A stretch of 64,000 nucleotides of DNA from Citromicrobium sp. UBA3494 (GTDB taxonomy: Bacteria; Pseudomonadota; Alphaproteobacteria; Sphingomonadales; Sphingomonadaceae), in contig DFQH01000004.1 of the NCBI GenBank assembly GCA_002377695.1, forward strand, positions 124,001-188,000, read 5' to 3'. Positions 35,783-44,527 of the stretch are shown here, in pieces. Numbering within the stretch: position 1 is the stretch's first letter; each line of letters opens with the position of its first letter. The position numbers and the translations under genes were made by a program. The notes below the pieces were generated by a model. That model ran no database searches and was not told where the DNA came from. It worked only from the letters and a program-made list of their open reading frames with translations.

Positions 35783-36153
35783 CAGATCTGTTCCACGATC
35801 GGCGGCGGTGCGCGCCGCTCTTCCATCGGCGCGTGCCCATCGCCCTGCGTTGCGGGCTGGGCGGGCACCTGCGGGGCGGTGGCGGCCGAAGCGCCGGCCC
35901 CGGCATTCGCGCCGATCAGTTCGAGAATACGGATGGCGAAGCGATTGCCCTGCGCCACCACTTCGCCGCGCGCGATCAGCCGCCCGTTGACCATGATGTC
36001 GAGCGGCTCGTCGGTCAGCCGGTCGAGTTCGACCACGCTGTCTTCCCCCAGCGCGAGGATTTCGCGCAAGGGGAGGTTCTTGCGGCCGAGCTCCACCGTC
36101 AGGCGAACGTCGATTTCCTGGATCAGGCCGTAGCCATCGAATGGCATGGTCAT
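35782..36153 (-). CDS. fliN: Flagellar motor switch protein FliN
   Basis: The 123-residue protein has a SpoA domain at residues 12-80: VRLTVELGRKNLPLREILAL, then GEDSVVELDRLTDEPLDIMV and NGRLIARGEVV. FliN builds the C-ring base with FliM and is the docking site for FliH. A Pro/Ala-rich C-terminal tail of about 40 residues extends beyond the SpoA domain, which is longer than in the shortest FliN proteins. The gene starts 3 bp after fliM. Confidence 0.95.
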   Translation of the reverse strand: MTMPFDGYGLIQEIDVRLTVELGRKNLPLREILALGEDSVVELDRLTDEPLDIMVNGRLIARGEVVAQGNRFAIRILELIGANAGAGASAATAPQVPAQPATQGDGHAPMEERRAPPPIVEQI

Positions 36154-36156
36154 GGC

Positions 36157-37053
36157 TTAGGTGTTCCTCAGGGATGTGTGATGGATTTCGAGCGCGACGC
36201 GATCGTCGATCGCGCCCACCGCGCCGTGCGCGATGATCGTCTCGGCTACGGAAAGCGGTACGCTGCGGTGGATCGACACCGGCAGCATCGCGCCCACCTG
36301 CAGGCCTGCAATGCGGTGCAGCGGAACCGGCATGTCGACCAGCGTGGCGGTGGTGGACAGTTCCACCTGGGCAAGCGCGGATTTCTCGATCCCGCGTTCG
36401 CCGATGCTGCGGCGGGCTGCCTTTTTGACCGGAGCATGCGTCGCGAACTGGGCAAAGGTCGCCTCGCACACGCCGACCTTGAAGTGGAGCGTCGGGACGT
36501 CGGGCCGGTTTACCGCAAGGGTCGCAACCAGCACCGGTGCGCGCGCCGAGTCTGGCACGATCTCGGCGAGGGTGCTGCCACGCTCGCCCGCCACGAGATT
36601 GTCCTGCCCGCTTGCCTCGACCGCCGCACCCAGCAATTCGGCCTCGATCTGGCGGGCGAAGCGGTCCGCCGACGCGGGCAGCGTCGCTGCACCCTCGAAA
36701 CCCTGACCATCGCCGCCCAGCATCCGGTCGAATTCACCGATCAGCGCGTCGACCCTGGCGCTGGCCAGCACGCCGAGCCCCTTGCCGGGCAGTGCGAAGC
36801 GCGCGTGGTGCGTCCCTGCGCCCAGCGTTTCGCCCAGAGCGGTAACCGGCGCCTTCTCGCTCTCCACCATTTCGGTTTCGAGCTTGCGCGCGTCGAACAG
36901 CCTGGCGAGGCGCGGCTGCAGCGCCCGGGCGAAGCGCGTGCCGAAGCGCGCGAACTCGCCTGCCAGATCCACCGTGTCCACGGTGTTCGCCAGCAGCTCC
37001 GGACAGTGCTGCGCAGCGCGTGCCGCGCCGGAAGGGGCGGACGTTTCGATCAT
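36157..37053 (-). CDS. fliM: Flagellar motor switch protein FliM
   Basis: The protein has 298 residues, slightly shorter than typical FliM (about 330). Residues 20-190 resemble the CheC-like middle domain, and the C-terminus is a SpoA domain (SALAQVELSTTATLVDMPVP, LHRIAGLQVGAMLPV). The N-terminal CheY-binding motif of enteric FliM (LSQxEIDALL) is not visible: the protein starts MIETSAPSG. This could mean a different way of coupling to CheY. It overlaps fliL by 4 bp. Confidence 0.9.
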   Translation of the reverse strand: MIETSAPSGAARAAQHCPELLANTVDTVDLAGEFARFGTRFARALQPRLARLFDARKLETEMVESEKAPVTALGETLGAGTHHARFALPGKGLGVLASARVDALIGEFDRMLGGDGQGFEGAATLPASADRFARQIEAELLGAAVEASGQDNLVAGERGSTLAEIVPDSARAPVLVATLAVNRPDVPTLHFKVGVCEATFAQFATHAPVKKAARRSIGERGIEKSALAQVELSTTATLVDMPVPLHRIAGLQVGAMLPVSIHRSVPLSVAETIIAHGAVGAIDDRVALEIHHTSLRNT

Positions 37054-37637
37054 TGAACGATGAGCGAGCGGAAATAGACGTTGTCGACCCCGCCGAAGCC
37101 TTCATGCGCGATCAGCTCTTCGTTGATCGCAGCCGCCAGCCGCTTCTGCAGCTTGGCCTTGCCATCGGCGCTGGAGATATCGGCCATGTCGGTCGAGGCG
37201 AGTTCGGTGAGGATGCGCGAACGGATCGCCAGTTCGTGATCGTGAATCCACATCAGCACGCGGCCGTCCTTCTGGGTCGACGCGGCGAGGCTGACCTGCA
37301 CGAGGTTGACGCCCCCGGCGAGGTTGGAGGTGAACTCCTCCTGGAATTCGTAGTAGGCGGTGCGGTACTTGCTGCCGCCCGATCCATGGACGACCTTGCC
37401 GCCCTTGGTATCCTTCTCGCCCTTGATCTCGTAAGGGTCCGTCTCCCCTTTGAGGACGTATTGCGGGCCGGTGTCTTCCTTCTCTTCGTGCGCGCCGCCA
37501 ATCATGCCGGTGGCGAAGGCGGCATAGGTACCCCCGCCGCCCGCACCGATAAGGACGAGCCCGATCAGCAGGAATTTCATGAAACCGCCCTTCTTCTTCT
37601 TGGGCGCGTCGTCAGTCGTTTCGGCGTCTTTGCTCAT
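37050..37637 (-). CDS. fliL: Flagellar basal body-associated protein FliL
   Basis: The 195-residue protein has a short cytoplasmic N-terminus with a Lys cluster and one membrane helix (FMKFLLIGLVLIGAGGGGTY). A periplasmic domain follows with YYEFQEEFTSNL, an RVLMWIHDHELAIRSRIL strand-helix region and the final VYFRSLIVQ. FliL forms a ring around the stators and modulates motor torque. It starts 30 bp after fliK. Confidence 0.92.
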   Translation of the reverse strand: MSKDAETTDDAPKKKKGGFMKFLLIGLVLIGAGGGGTYAAFATGMIGGAHEEKEDTGPQYVLKGETDPYEIKGEKDTKGGKVVHGSGGSKYRTAYYEFQEEFTSNLAGGVNLVQVSLAASTQKDGRVLMWIHDHELAIRSRILTELASTDMADISSADGKAKLQKRLAAAINEELIAHEGFGGVDNVYFRSLIVQ

Positions 37638-37667
37638 GGTTAATCCGGTCTATGGGGTGGTGGTTAA

Positions 37668-39146
37668 TCAGGCGTAAATTCCGCCATCGGATTTCGGATT
37701 GCGCTGGCCCTGCGGGTCGCCTGCGGATGACGGGTTGCGCCCCTGGCGGGAGTGTTCGCGCCGGTCGGACTGGCTGGCGCCCGCATCGCCGGACTGGCGC
37801 GCCCCGGGCTCTGCGCCGGCGCCGGAGGTTCCTGACTGGTTGGCCTGGTTTTGCGCGGAGCCGGTCGCCTGCGCTTCGCTGCCGCGCAGCTGCGGCCGGT
37901 CGGCAGCAATGGCCGCAGCGACCGAACGCTGCGTCTCGCTGTCCTGCGCCGCGACCTCGACGTCGAGCGTGCGTCCGCTGGTCTCGAAGGTCAGCGACAG
38001 GTTGCCGAGTTCCTTGTGCGCCACGGCGATGGTGGCCGACGCGCTGCCCGCGCTGTCGCGCGCGGCGGCAATCCTGTCCACCAGCGCGGCAAGCTCGGGG
38101 AAATGGGGCAGGGGGGTGGACGGGGTTGCCACTCCGAGCGGAGCGGCTGCTGAAGGGCTGCCCGGAAGCGACGCGGCGAGGGGCGACGTAGCGGAAGCGG
38201 GGTTCGCTCCCGCATTCGAACCAGCGGAGAGCAGGGCGGGCTGGGCCTGGTCGACACCAGAGGCCGGTCTTTCCGCCGCGCGGATATGCAGGCTCATACC
38301 GGTCTGCGCGCCATCCCGATCGTTCTTGGCGGGTTGAGCGGCGGATGTTCTCTGCCCGGCCTGACGCTCGGCATTCCCGGAGGGAGCCTCTTCGCTGCCC
38401 CCGCCATCGGAGCGAGCGAGGTCGCCACCTTCCTGCGAAGCGATATTCTGGAACCCGCTCGTCCCTGGAAGCACTTTTGCAACCGCGCTGTCGCTGGTGG
38501 TGGCTGCCGTCACGGGACGCGAAGCGGGGCCGCCACCTGCCTCGGGCCGGATGGCCCCTCCCGCACGGAGCGGCGCGCCTGCGGTGGGCGCCACAAGCTG
38601 TGCGACGATGCTTACCGGGGCTAGTTGCGCCTGTTCGGATTCGCCCTGCGCGCCTGCCTCCGGCGACCGGGTTTCAGCGTCATCGGCAGTCGGGCTCGAC
38701 GGGTCGCTCTCCGGAAGAATCCCGGTCTCCGCGCCTTCACGGGACACGGGCTTGTCCGACCCGGCATCGGCTTCGCCGTTCACTGCAAGCTGCTCGCGCG
38801 TCAGGCCCGGAACATAGCCGCGGCCGTTTGCCTCCAGACCGGCAGTTTCGGGCCGCGCTTGCGGCAAGGCTTTGCCGGTCGTCGCAAGCGGATCGGCGCC
38901 CGGTTGCCCGTTCTGAAATGCGCCTTTGGAGGCGGGGGGCAAGACGGCTGTATCTCCGGCCCCGGCATTGGTGGTTTCCTGCGGATCCCCGGCGCCTTTA
39001 CCGCCAGTGCCGACAGCCTGGCCGAGCAATTGCGCGAAGGCCTGCGGCAGCGTTCGCCCCGCTTCCAGCGGAGGCAGACCCTCGAGCGGGAGCCCCGGGT
39101 TTTCCGAGGATACGGCAGCGGACAGATTGAGAGATAGCGCGGTCAT
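37668..39146 (-). CDS. fliK: Flagellar hook-length control protein FliK
   Basis: From ATG 39146 (MTALSLNLSAAV) the protein has 492 residues; upstream in-frame starts at 39170 and 39209 are possible. It is Ala/Gly/Pro/Ser-rich and low in complexity over the first 350 residues. A conserved C-terminal core follows (HKELGNLSLTFETSGRTLDV), matching the FliK substrate-switch domain (Flg_hook), then a Gln/Gly/Arg-rich tail. FliK measures hook length and triggers the FlhB switch. A near-consensus sigma-54 element lies upstream of the start. Confidence 0.88.
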   Translation of the reverse strand: MTALSLNLSAAVSSENPGLPLEGLPPLEAGRTLPQAFAQLLGQAVGTGGKGAGDPQETTNAGAGDTAVLPPASKGAFQNGQPGADPLATTGKALPQARPETAGLEANGRGYVPGLTREQLAVNGEADAGSDKPVSREGAETGILPESDPSSPTADDAETRSPEAGAQGESEQAQLAPVSIVAQLVAPTAGAPLRAGGAIRPEAGGGPASRPVTAATTSDSAVAKVLPGTSGFQNIASQEGGDLARSDGGGSEEAPSGNAERQAGQRTSAAQPAKNDRDGAQTGMSLHIRAAERPASGVDQAQPALLSAGSNAGANPASATSPLAASLPGSPSAAAPLGVATPSTPLPHFPELAALVDRIAAARDSAGSASATIAVAHKELGNLSLTFETSGRTLDVEVAAQDSETQRSVAAAIAADRPQLRGSEAQATGSAQNQANQSGTSGAGAEPGARQSGDAGASQSDRREHSRQGRNPSSAGDPQGQRNPKSDGGIYA

Positions 39147-39177
39147 TAGGGCCCCGTCGGTTGATCGCATCCCGCTA

Positions 39178-39193
39178 TTCAAGATGCGTGCCA
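39178..39193 (-). promoter_or_regulatory. Near-consensus sigma-54 promoter before fliK
   Basis: The minus strand reads TGGCACG (39193-39187), CATC, TTGAA (39182-39178). The -24 part is perfect and spacing is correct, but the -12 GC dinucleotide is GA. The element lies inside the 72 bp gap between fliJ and fliK, the widest gap inside the fli block, and could add an internal promoter. If used, it favours the ATG at 39146 over upstream starts. Confidence 0.35.
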
Positions 39194-39218
39194 ACCGGCT
39201 GCCGGGCACTCTGCGCGC

Positions 39219-39605
39219 TTATCTCGCGGCGAGTTTCTCGCGCAGGACGGAGGCCGCTTCGCGGTAATCTTCCTCGGCCCGGCGGCGGCGGCGCTCGTTT
39301 CGGGCGAGCGCAGCCATCGAGGCTTCGGACTGGTCGCGCGCGTCCTGCGCATGACGTTCGGCCAGGGCGCTCAGATCGCGCAGGTGGCTGCTCATCGTGC
39401 CGCTGCGGCGCAGGCTCTGGGCATCGGTTGCATCCCTGCTGGCAGCGTAGTGCGCCGCGAGTGCGCGGGTCTTGGCGGACACCGCGTCGAGCCGGACGCG
39501 CTGCGTCTCCGCCTCGGCGGCGGCGAGGGCGGACTGCCGCTGCTCGACCGTGCGCACACGCTCGATCAGGCGGGTGCGTTTGAGGCGGCGTTGCTCAGCC
39601 GTCAT
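39219..39605 (-). CDS. fliJ: Flagellar export protein FliJ
   Basis: The 128-residue protein is almost entirely charged alpha-helix with heptad patterning, as expected for the coiled-coil FliJ that sits in the central pore of the FliI hexamer and contacts FlhA. Sequence identity within the family is low, so the call depends on the coiled coil, the size and the 11 bp overlap with fliI. Confidence 0.85.
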   Translation of the reverse strand: MTAEQRRLKRTRLIERVRTVEQRQSALAAAEAETQRVRLDAVSAKTRALAAHYAASRDATDAQSLRRSGTMSSHLRDLSALAERHAQDARDQSEASMAALARNERRRRRAEEDYREAASVLREKLAAR

Positions 39606-40950
39606 CGGTCATCAGGTCCTGCAACTGGCCGACCGCCTCGAACAGCGAAACGTGTTCTGTCACATCCTGACCCAGGAAGGCGGACATCGGCTCGTGCATG
39701 GCAATCGCCTTGTCGAGGCTTGCGTCCTGACCGGGTCGGTAGGCACCCATAAGCACCAGATCGCGGTTCTCTTCGTAGACGGCGTTCAGCGCGCGGAACT
39801 TGCGCGCGGCGACCACGTGGGCCGGGGGCACGATATCGTTCATCACGCGGCTGAGCGATGCTCCTACGTCAACTGCGGGATAGCGGCCGCGCTGCGCGAT
39901 ATCGCGCGAGAGCACGATATGCCCGTCGAGAATGGAGCGCGCGGTGTCCACTACCGGATCGTTCTGGTCGTCGCCGTCGGCCAGCACGGTGTAGATGCCG
40001 GTAATCGCGCCCCCGCTTTGCGCGGAATTGCCCGCGCGCTCGATCAGCTTGGTGATGGTGGAAAGGGCAGAGGGCGGATAGCCGCGCGCCGCGCCGGGCT
40101 CACCCAGCAGCATGCCGATCTCGCGCGCGGCATGGGCAACGCGGGTCAGGCTGTCGAGGATCAGCAGCACCTTCTTGCCTTGGCTGCGCAGTTCCTCGGC
40201 AATGGAGGTCGCCAGCATCGCGCCGCGCAGGCGCAGGTTCGCGGCATGGTCCGCCGGTACCGCGACGATTGCCGTGCGCTGGCCTTCGGGCCCGCTCATG
40301 TGCCGCGCCACGAAATCGGAAACCTCGCGCGCGCGCTCGCCGATCAGGCCCACCACGATGGCATCGGCTTCCGCGCCGCCGACGATCATGTCCATCAGCA
40401 CGGATTTGCCCACGCCCGATCCTGCCATGATGCCCACGCGCTGGCCGATGCCCAGCGTGGTCAGCGCGTTGAGAGAGCGGATGCCGGTATCGAAAGGCTG
40501 GGTCACGCTGGTGCGGTCGAGTGCGCCGGTGCGCCACCCGCCGGCGGGCCATTCGCGCGTGGCGCGTACCGGGCCGCGGCCGTCGATGGGTTGCCCCGAG
40601 GCATCGACCGCGCGGCCGAGATATTCCGGCCCCACGGTGAGCATGCCCGGCTTGCCGTCGGGGCGGACCATGGCGCCCGGGCGCAGCAGCACGGTGTCGC
40701 CCAGCATCATCATGATCGTGTGGCCGTTACGAAAGCCGATGGCTTCGGCGTAGTGCTGCTGGCCGCCGCCATGGACGATGGAGCATACGCTGCCCACGGG
40801 CACGCCGAGACCGCTGACCTCGATCAGCCCGCCATCGCACGCGACCACCCGGCCGAAACGGCGCGGTGCCAGATCGACCGATCCGCCGGAGAGCGGGGTC
40901 AATGTCTCGTCGAGCAGGTTCAGCATGGTCTCGGGGTCAGCATTGGCCAA
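39595..40950 (-). CDS. fliI: Flagellum-specific ATPase FliI
   Basis: The 451-residue protein is an F1-beta-like ATPase with Walker A AGSGVGKS at residues 176-183, a GER motif at 204-206, and Walker B VLLILDSLTR at 261-270. FliI forms a hexamer at the export gate that helps unfold and load substrates. The order fliH-fliI-fliJ with short overlaps (14 and 11 bp) is standard. Confidence 0.96.
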   Translation of the reverse strand: MANADPETMLNLLDETLTPLSGGSVDLAPRRFGRVVACDGGLIEVSGLGVPVGSVCSIVHGGGQQHYAEAIGFRNGHTIMMMLGDTVLLRPGAMVRPDGKPGMLTVGPEYLGRAVDASGQPIDGRGPVRATREWPAGGWRTGALDRTSVTQPFDTGIRSLNALTTLGIGQRVGIMAGSGVGKSVLMDMIVGGAEADAIVVGLIGERAREVSDFVARHMSGPEGQRTAIVAVPADHAANLRLRGAMLATSIAEELRSQGKKVLLILDSLTRVAHAAREIGMLLGEPGAARGYPPSALSTITKLIERAGNSAQSGGAITGIYTVLADGDDQNDPVVDTARSILDGHIVLSRDIAQRGRYPAVDVGASLSRVMNDIVPPAHVVAARKFRALNAVYEENRDLVLMGAYRPGQDASLDKAIAMHEPMSAFLGQDVTEHVSLFEAVGQLQDLMTDDG

Positions 40951-41527
40951 GCGCTTCGGCGATGGCCTGGCGCCATTGCGCCGGCCCGTCTTCTACCCCG
41001 CCGTCCTCTGTATCGATGCGCAGCCCGCCGCGCTCGATCGTGGGATCGGGCACCAAGGTCAGGGCCGGATCGATCAGCGGCATGACAAGTGCGTGGTCGC
41101 TGGGGTTGAGATGGATCACGCGCTCGTCGGTCTTGCGCTGCAGCAGCGCGGCTGCGGCTTCGACCCGGCGCGCGAGGCCTTCGATATCGAGGGCCAGCGG
41201 CAGCACCGCGTCTTCGCACAGCGCGCGCACGGTTTCCTGCAGGCGTTCGCGCAGTTGCCGGGCGCTGTCTTCATCGAAACGCGCGAAGGCCAGGCTTATC
41301 GCCTCGCGCGCGGAATCCTCTTCCGCGCGCTGGGCCGCCGCTTCGGCCATTGCTTCCGCGCGCCCTTCCTCGCGGCCCCGGGCGAAAGCGTCCGCCAGGG
41401 GATCGGCCTTGCCCGGACCGTCCGAATTGGCGGGTTCGGATGGAACGTAGCCTGCGTGGAAGGTGACGTTGGGGGTGAACCCGCGCCGTTCGCGCAGTTC
41501 GTTGACCGGCAGTCTATACGTAGTCAT
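40937..41527 (-). CDS. fliH: Flagellar export ATPase regulator FliH
   Basis: The 196-residue protein has an Ala/Glu-rich helical middle (EEGRAEAMAEAAAQRAEEDS) and a C-terminal domain related to V/F-ATPase peripheral-stalk subunits. FliH binds FliI and anchors it to FliN. The family is weakly conserved; identification rests on the helical pattern, length and position between fliG and fliI with overlaps on both sides. Confidence 0.87.
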   Translation of the reverse strand: MTTYRLPVNELRERRGFTPNVTFHAGYVPSEPANSDGPGKADPLADAFARGREEGRAEAMAEAAAQRAEEDSAREAISLAFARFDEDSARQLRERLQETVRALCEDAVLPLALDIEGLARRVEAAAALLQRKTDERVIHLNPSDHALVMPLIDPALTLVPDPTIERGGLRIDTEDGGVEDGPAQWRQAIAEALGQC

Positions 41528-42533
41528 CGTCGGCTTCGCCCATGATGAGTTCGCCGTCCGCGATCAGGCGCTTGGCTATCGCGATAACCTCGCGCTGGGC
41601 GGCATCGACCTCGGCCCGCTTGATGCGGCCCATGGTCTCGATCTCGTCGCGCAGGCCGTCGGCCGCGCGGGTCGACATGGCGCCGTAGAAGATCTCGCGG
41701 TCGTCCGGGTCGAGCCCGCGCAGCGAGTTGATCAGCGTCTCGTTCTCGATCTCGCGCAGCAGCGTGCCGATCTGGCGGGCGTCGAGCACGAAGAGATGCT
41801 CGAACTTGAACATCTCGTGTTCGAGCTGCTGGTGGAGCGCCTTGTCGATCTTGCTGATCTTGGGCATGACCTCCTTTTCCACGCTGCGATGCGCGCGGTT
41901 GATGATCTCGGCCGCTTCCTTCACGCCGCCCATGGTCAGCGGAACCGATCCGTGACGGCGTTCGATCATGCCTTCGATCGTGTCTTCCAGGATCGCGATG
42001 GCCTGGCGCGAGACGGGACCCAGCCGTGCAACGCGGTGGAGGACGGGTGTGTGCAGTTCGCGCGGCAACGCGGCGAGCGCAGCGGCGGCGGTATCCGTAT
42101 CCAGTTGCAGCAGCAGCACGGCGATCGCCTGCGGATGCTCGTCAGCCAGCATCTCCGCGATCACGCCGGGATCGAGCCACCGCAGCACCGCGAGCGTGGG
42201 GGAGGGTTCCTGCTTCTGATCGGGCGCGACCTGCCTGATGAGGCTGTCCGCCTTCATGTCGCCGACCGCACTGGTCAGCATGCGCTTCACATTATCCACC
42301 CGGCCGTGCGCGGAGATCGCGCCGTTGTCGATCGACCGGGAAAAACCCGAGATCGCATCCGAAATTGCGTGCGGATCGATTTCGCCCAGCGCGCACATCC
42401 GCGTGGCGAGCTGGCGCAGTTCATTCGGATCGAGCTGGGAGAGGATGCCCGTCGCGTCCTCCTCGCTCATCAGCATGACCATGATGGCCGCGTGGTCGAT
42501 CCCGGCGCGTGGTTCGCTGGCGACATCGCTCAT
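41514..42533 (-). CDS. fliG: Flagellar motor switch protein FliG
   Basis: The 339-residue protein carries the three FliG domains. The N-terminal part contacts FliF. The middle domain has the EHPQ motif (LADEHPQAIAVLLLQL). The C-terminal torque domain has the charged helix with DDREIFYGAMSTRAADGLRD. FliG converts ion flow through the stators into rotation. It overlaps fliF by 4 bp and fliH by 14 bp. Confidence 0.96.
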   Translation of the reverse strand: MSDVASEPRAGIDHAAIMVMLMSEEDATGILSQLDPNELRQLATRMCALGEIDPHAISDAISGFSRSIDNGAISAHGRVDNVKRMLTSAVGDMKADSLIRQVAPDQKQEPSPTLAVLRWLDPGVIAEMLADEHPQAIAVLLLQLDTDTAAAALAALPRELHTPVLHRVARLGPVSRQAIAILEDTIEGMIERRHGSVPLTMGGVKEAAEIINRAHRSVEKEVMPKISKIDKALHQQLEHEMFKFEHLFVLDARQIGTLLREIENETLINSLRGLDPDDREIFYGAMSTRAADGLRDEIETMGRIKRAEVDAAQREVIAIAKRLIADGELIMGEADDDYV

Positions 42534-44155
42534 CTTGCGGCTCCTTCGGGCATCGGCTCGGCCAGCATGCGACGCAGCGCCATCACCGCGTCCTGCGGCT
42601 GCTCGTGCGCGATCCGCTGGGCGAGCTGGATCTGTGCATCCAGCCCCTCGCGATCGACCTCGCCATCAGGCGGCAGAAGCTGCGCGGTCGCCGGGTCGTT
42701 CTTTTCGTTGGGCTTGCCGCCCTTGCCGCGCAGCATCTTGAGCGCCGGGCGAACCGCCAGCAGCAGCACCAGCAGCACTGCCAGCAAGGCGACCGCGTTG
42801 CGGACCACCATGGCGAACCAGCCGGTTTCGTAGAACGGCGGCTCCTCCACCGTCACCTCGGTAAACGGACGGGTCACGACGGTGACGATATCGCCGCGTT
42901 CCTCGCGCGCGCCCACCGCGGCGGAGACCAGCTTTTCGATATTCCTGATATCGGCCTGGCTGGCATTGGCGAGCGCGTTCTTGTCGATCGCCACCGCGAC
43001 GGACACGTGCTTGACCGCGCCGGGCGTGAGGTTGGAGACCGAGACTTCGCGGCCCAGTTCGTAGGTGCGCGAGGCGGAGACATCGGCGGGGCCCTGCGTG
43101 GCCTGTTCGGGCGGCGTGTCCTGCGGGGCACGGTCGGCCAGCTCGGGATCGGCAGGCGGGGTGTTCGCGGTCGCGCCGGGAATGCCGCCTGCCTGCGTCT
43201 GCGGCATCTGCGTTTCCTGGGTCGTCTCGCGGCGGACCACGCCATCCTTGTCGTAGCTTTCGCGCGCCGAGGTGACCTCGTTCATGTCCAGCTCCACCTG
43301 GACCTGGCTGGAGAAGGCGTTCGCGCCGATCATGGGCGCAAGCAGCTGGTCCACCTGCGCGGTCAGCTTGGCTTCCATCTGCGTTTGCAGGTTCAGCCGT
43401 TCGCTGTTCGCGCCTTCGCGCCTGCCGGTCAGCAGCTTGCCGTGCTGATCGACCACACGCACCGCGTCGATGGACAGACCGGGCACCGATCCCGCGACCA
43501 GATTGACGATTGCCGAAACCTGGCTGTCGGCCAGCTGGCGGCCATTGGCCATGCGCACCATGATCGAGGCCGAAGGCGCAACGTCGTCGCGCACGAAGAC
43601 GGAGCGTTCGGCCTTGGCGACATGGACGCGCACGCTCTCGACACCGTCGATTTCCTTGATGGTGAGCATCAGCTCGCGCTCCTGCGCGGCTCGGAGCCGA
43701 TCGCCTTCCAGCGTCCGGCTGGCACCCAGCGGCAGGTTCTCGATCATGTCGGCGCCTGTTTCGGGCGCGGCGATGGCGCCATCCGACGCGACCAGCATGC
43801 GCGCGCGATACAAATCGCTTTCGCTGACAGTCAGCGTGCCGGTATTGTTGTCGATCCTGTAGCCGATCCCCGCCTGGTCGAGGCTGGCGACCACCGAGGC
43901 GCGGCTGGCATCGTCGAGCGAGGAATACAGAACGCGCTGCGGCCCGGGCGCGAGCGTGGCCCAGAGCAGTGCGGCAATGCCCAGGCCTGCCATCCCGACG
44001 AACCAGGGCAGCACTTTCCTGACAAGCGGCTGTGCGGCGAAGGCGCGTGCGCGCTCGCCCACGTTGCCCGTGCCCGAGGTTAGCGGTTCGAGGATGGAGC
44101 CTTGGCCCGGCGCAGGTCCTTGCGGGGCGCCGTTAGCGGGTACCAGACCGGCCAT
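42530..44155 (-). CDS. fliF: Flagellar MS-ring protein FliF
   Basis: The 541-residue protein has two membrane helices (about residues 50-70 and 435-460) enclosing periplasmic ring-building domains. Motifs include VLYSSLDDASRASVVASLDQ, RTLEGDRLRAAQERELMLTI and RVHVAKAERSVFVRDDV, followed by ASIMVRM. The C-terminal cytoplasmic tail would bind FliG. FliF forms the MS ring that houses the export gate. Confidence 0.96.
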   Translation of the reverse strand: MAGLVPANGAPQGPAPGQGSILEPLTSGTGNVGERARAFAAQPLVRKVLPWFVGMAGLGIAALLWATLAPGPQRVLYSSLDDASRASVVASLDQAGIGYRIDNNTGTLTVSESDLYRARMLVASDGAIAAPETGADMIENLPLGASRTLEGDRLRAAQERELMLTIKEIDGVESVRVHVAKAERSVFVRDDVAPSASIMVRMANGRQLADSQVSAIVNLVAGSVPGLSIDAVRVVDQHGKLLTGRREGANSERLNLQTQMEAKLTAQVDQLLAPMIGANAFSSQVQVELDMNEVTSARESYDKDGVVRRETTQETQMPQTQAGGIPGATANTPPADPELADRAPQDTPPEQATQGPADVSASRTYELGREVSVSNLTPGAVKHVSVAVAIDKNALANASQADIRNIEKLVSAAVGAREERGDIVTVVTRPFTEVTVEEPPFYETGWFAMVVRNAVALLAVLLVLLLAVRPALKMLRGKGGKPNEKNDPATAQLLPPDGEVDREGLDAQIQLAQRIAHEQPQDAVMALRRMLAEPMPEGAAR

Positions 44156-44158
44156 TTA

Positions 44159-44527
44159 TCAAACCCCCATCCGCATGATTTCCTGATAGGCGCTGAGCAG
44201 CTTGTTGCGCACCTGCAGGGTGGCCTCGAAGGCAACGCCCGCTTCCTGACGGGCCAGCATGACCTTGGCGATATCGGTCACTTCGCCGCGTTCGTAGGCG
44301 GCGGTGATGTCGCCCGAACGCTGCTGCGCTGCGTTGACGCCGTCCAGCGCGGTCCTGAGCGAATCCGCAAAGCCGCCGGTTTCCTGCGCGGGCGTGGTCT
44401 CTGCGGGAGCGGCGTCCTTGTTCTGGTGCAGTTCCTGCAGCACGCTGGAACGGTCTATGATCTGCTGGCGCAGCGCCATGACCTGATTGATCGAGCCGGC
44501 TCCTCCGGCCCCGGAAAGCGGGTTCAT
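44159..44527 (-). CDS. fliE: Flagellar hook-basal body protein FliE
   Basis: The 122-residue protein has the FliE C-terminal pattern VMLARQEAGVAFEATLQVRN and then KLLSAYQEIMRMGV. FliE joins the MS ring to the rod and is the first exported component. It overlaps the upstream regulator by 4 bp and precedes fliF by 3 bp, so regulator and structural genes are probably one transcript. Confidence 0.93.
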   Translation of the reverse strand: MNPLSGAGGAGSINQVMALRQQIIDRSSVLQELHQNKDAAPAETTPAQETGGFADSLRTALDGVNAAQQRSGDITAAYERGEVTDIAKVMLARQEAGVAFEATLQVRNKLLSAYQEIMRMGV

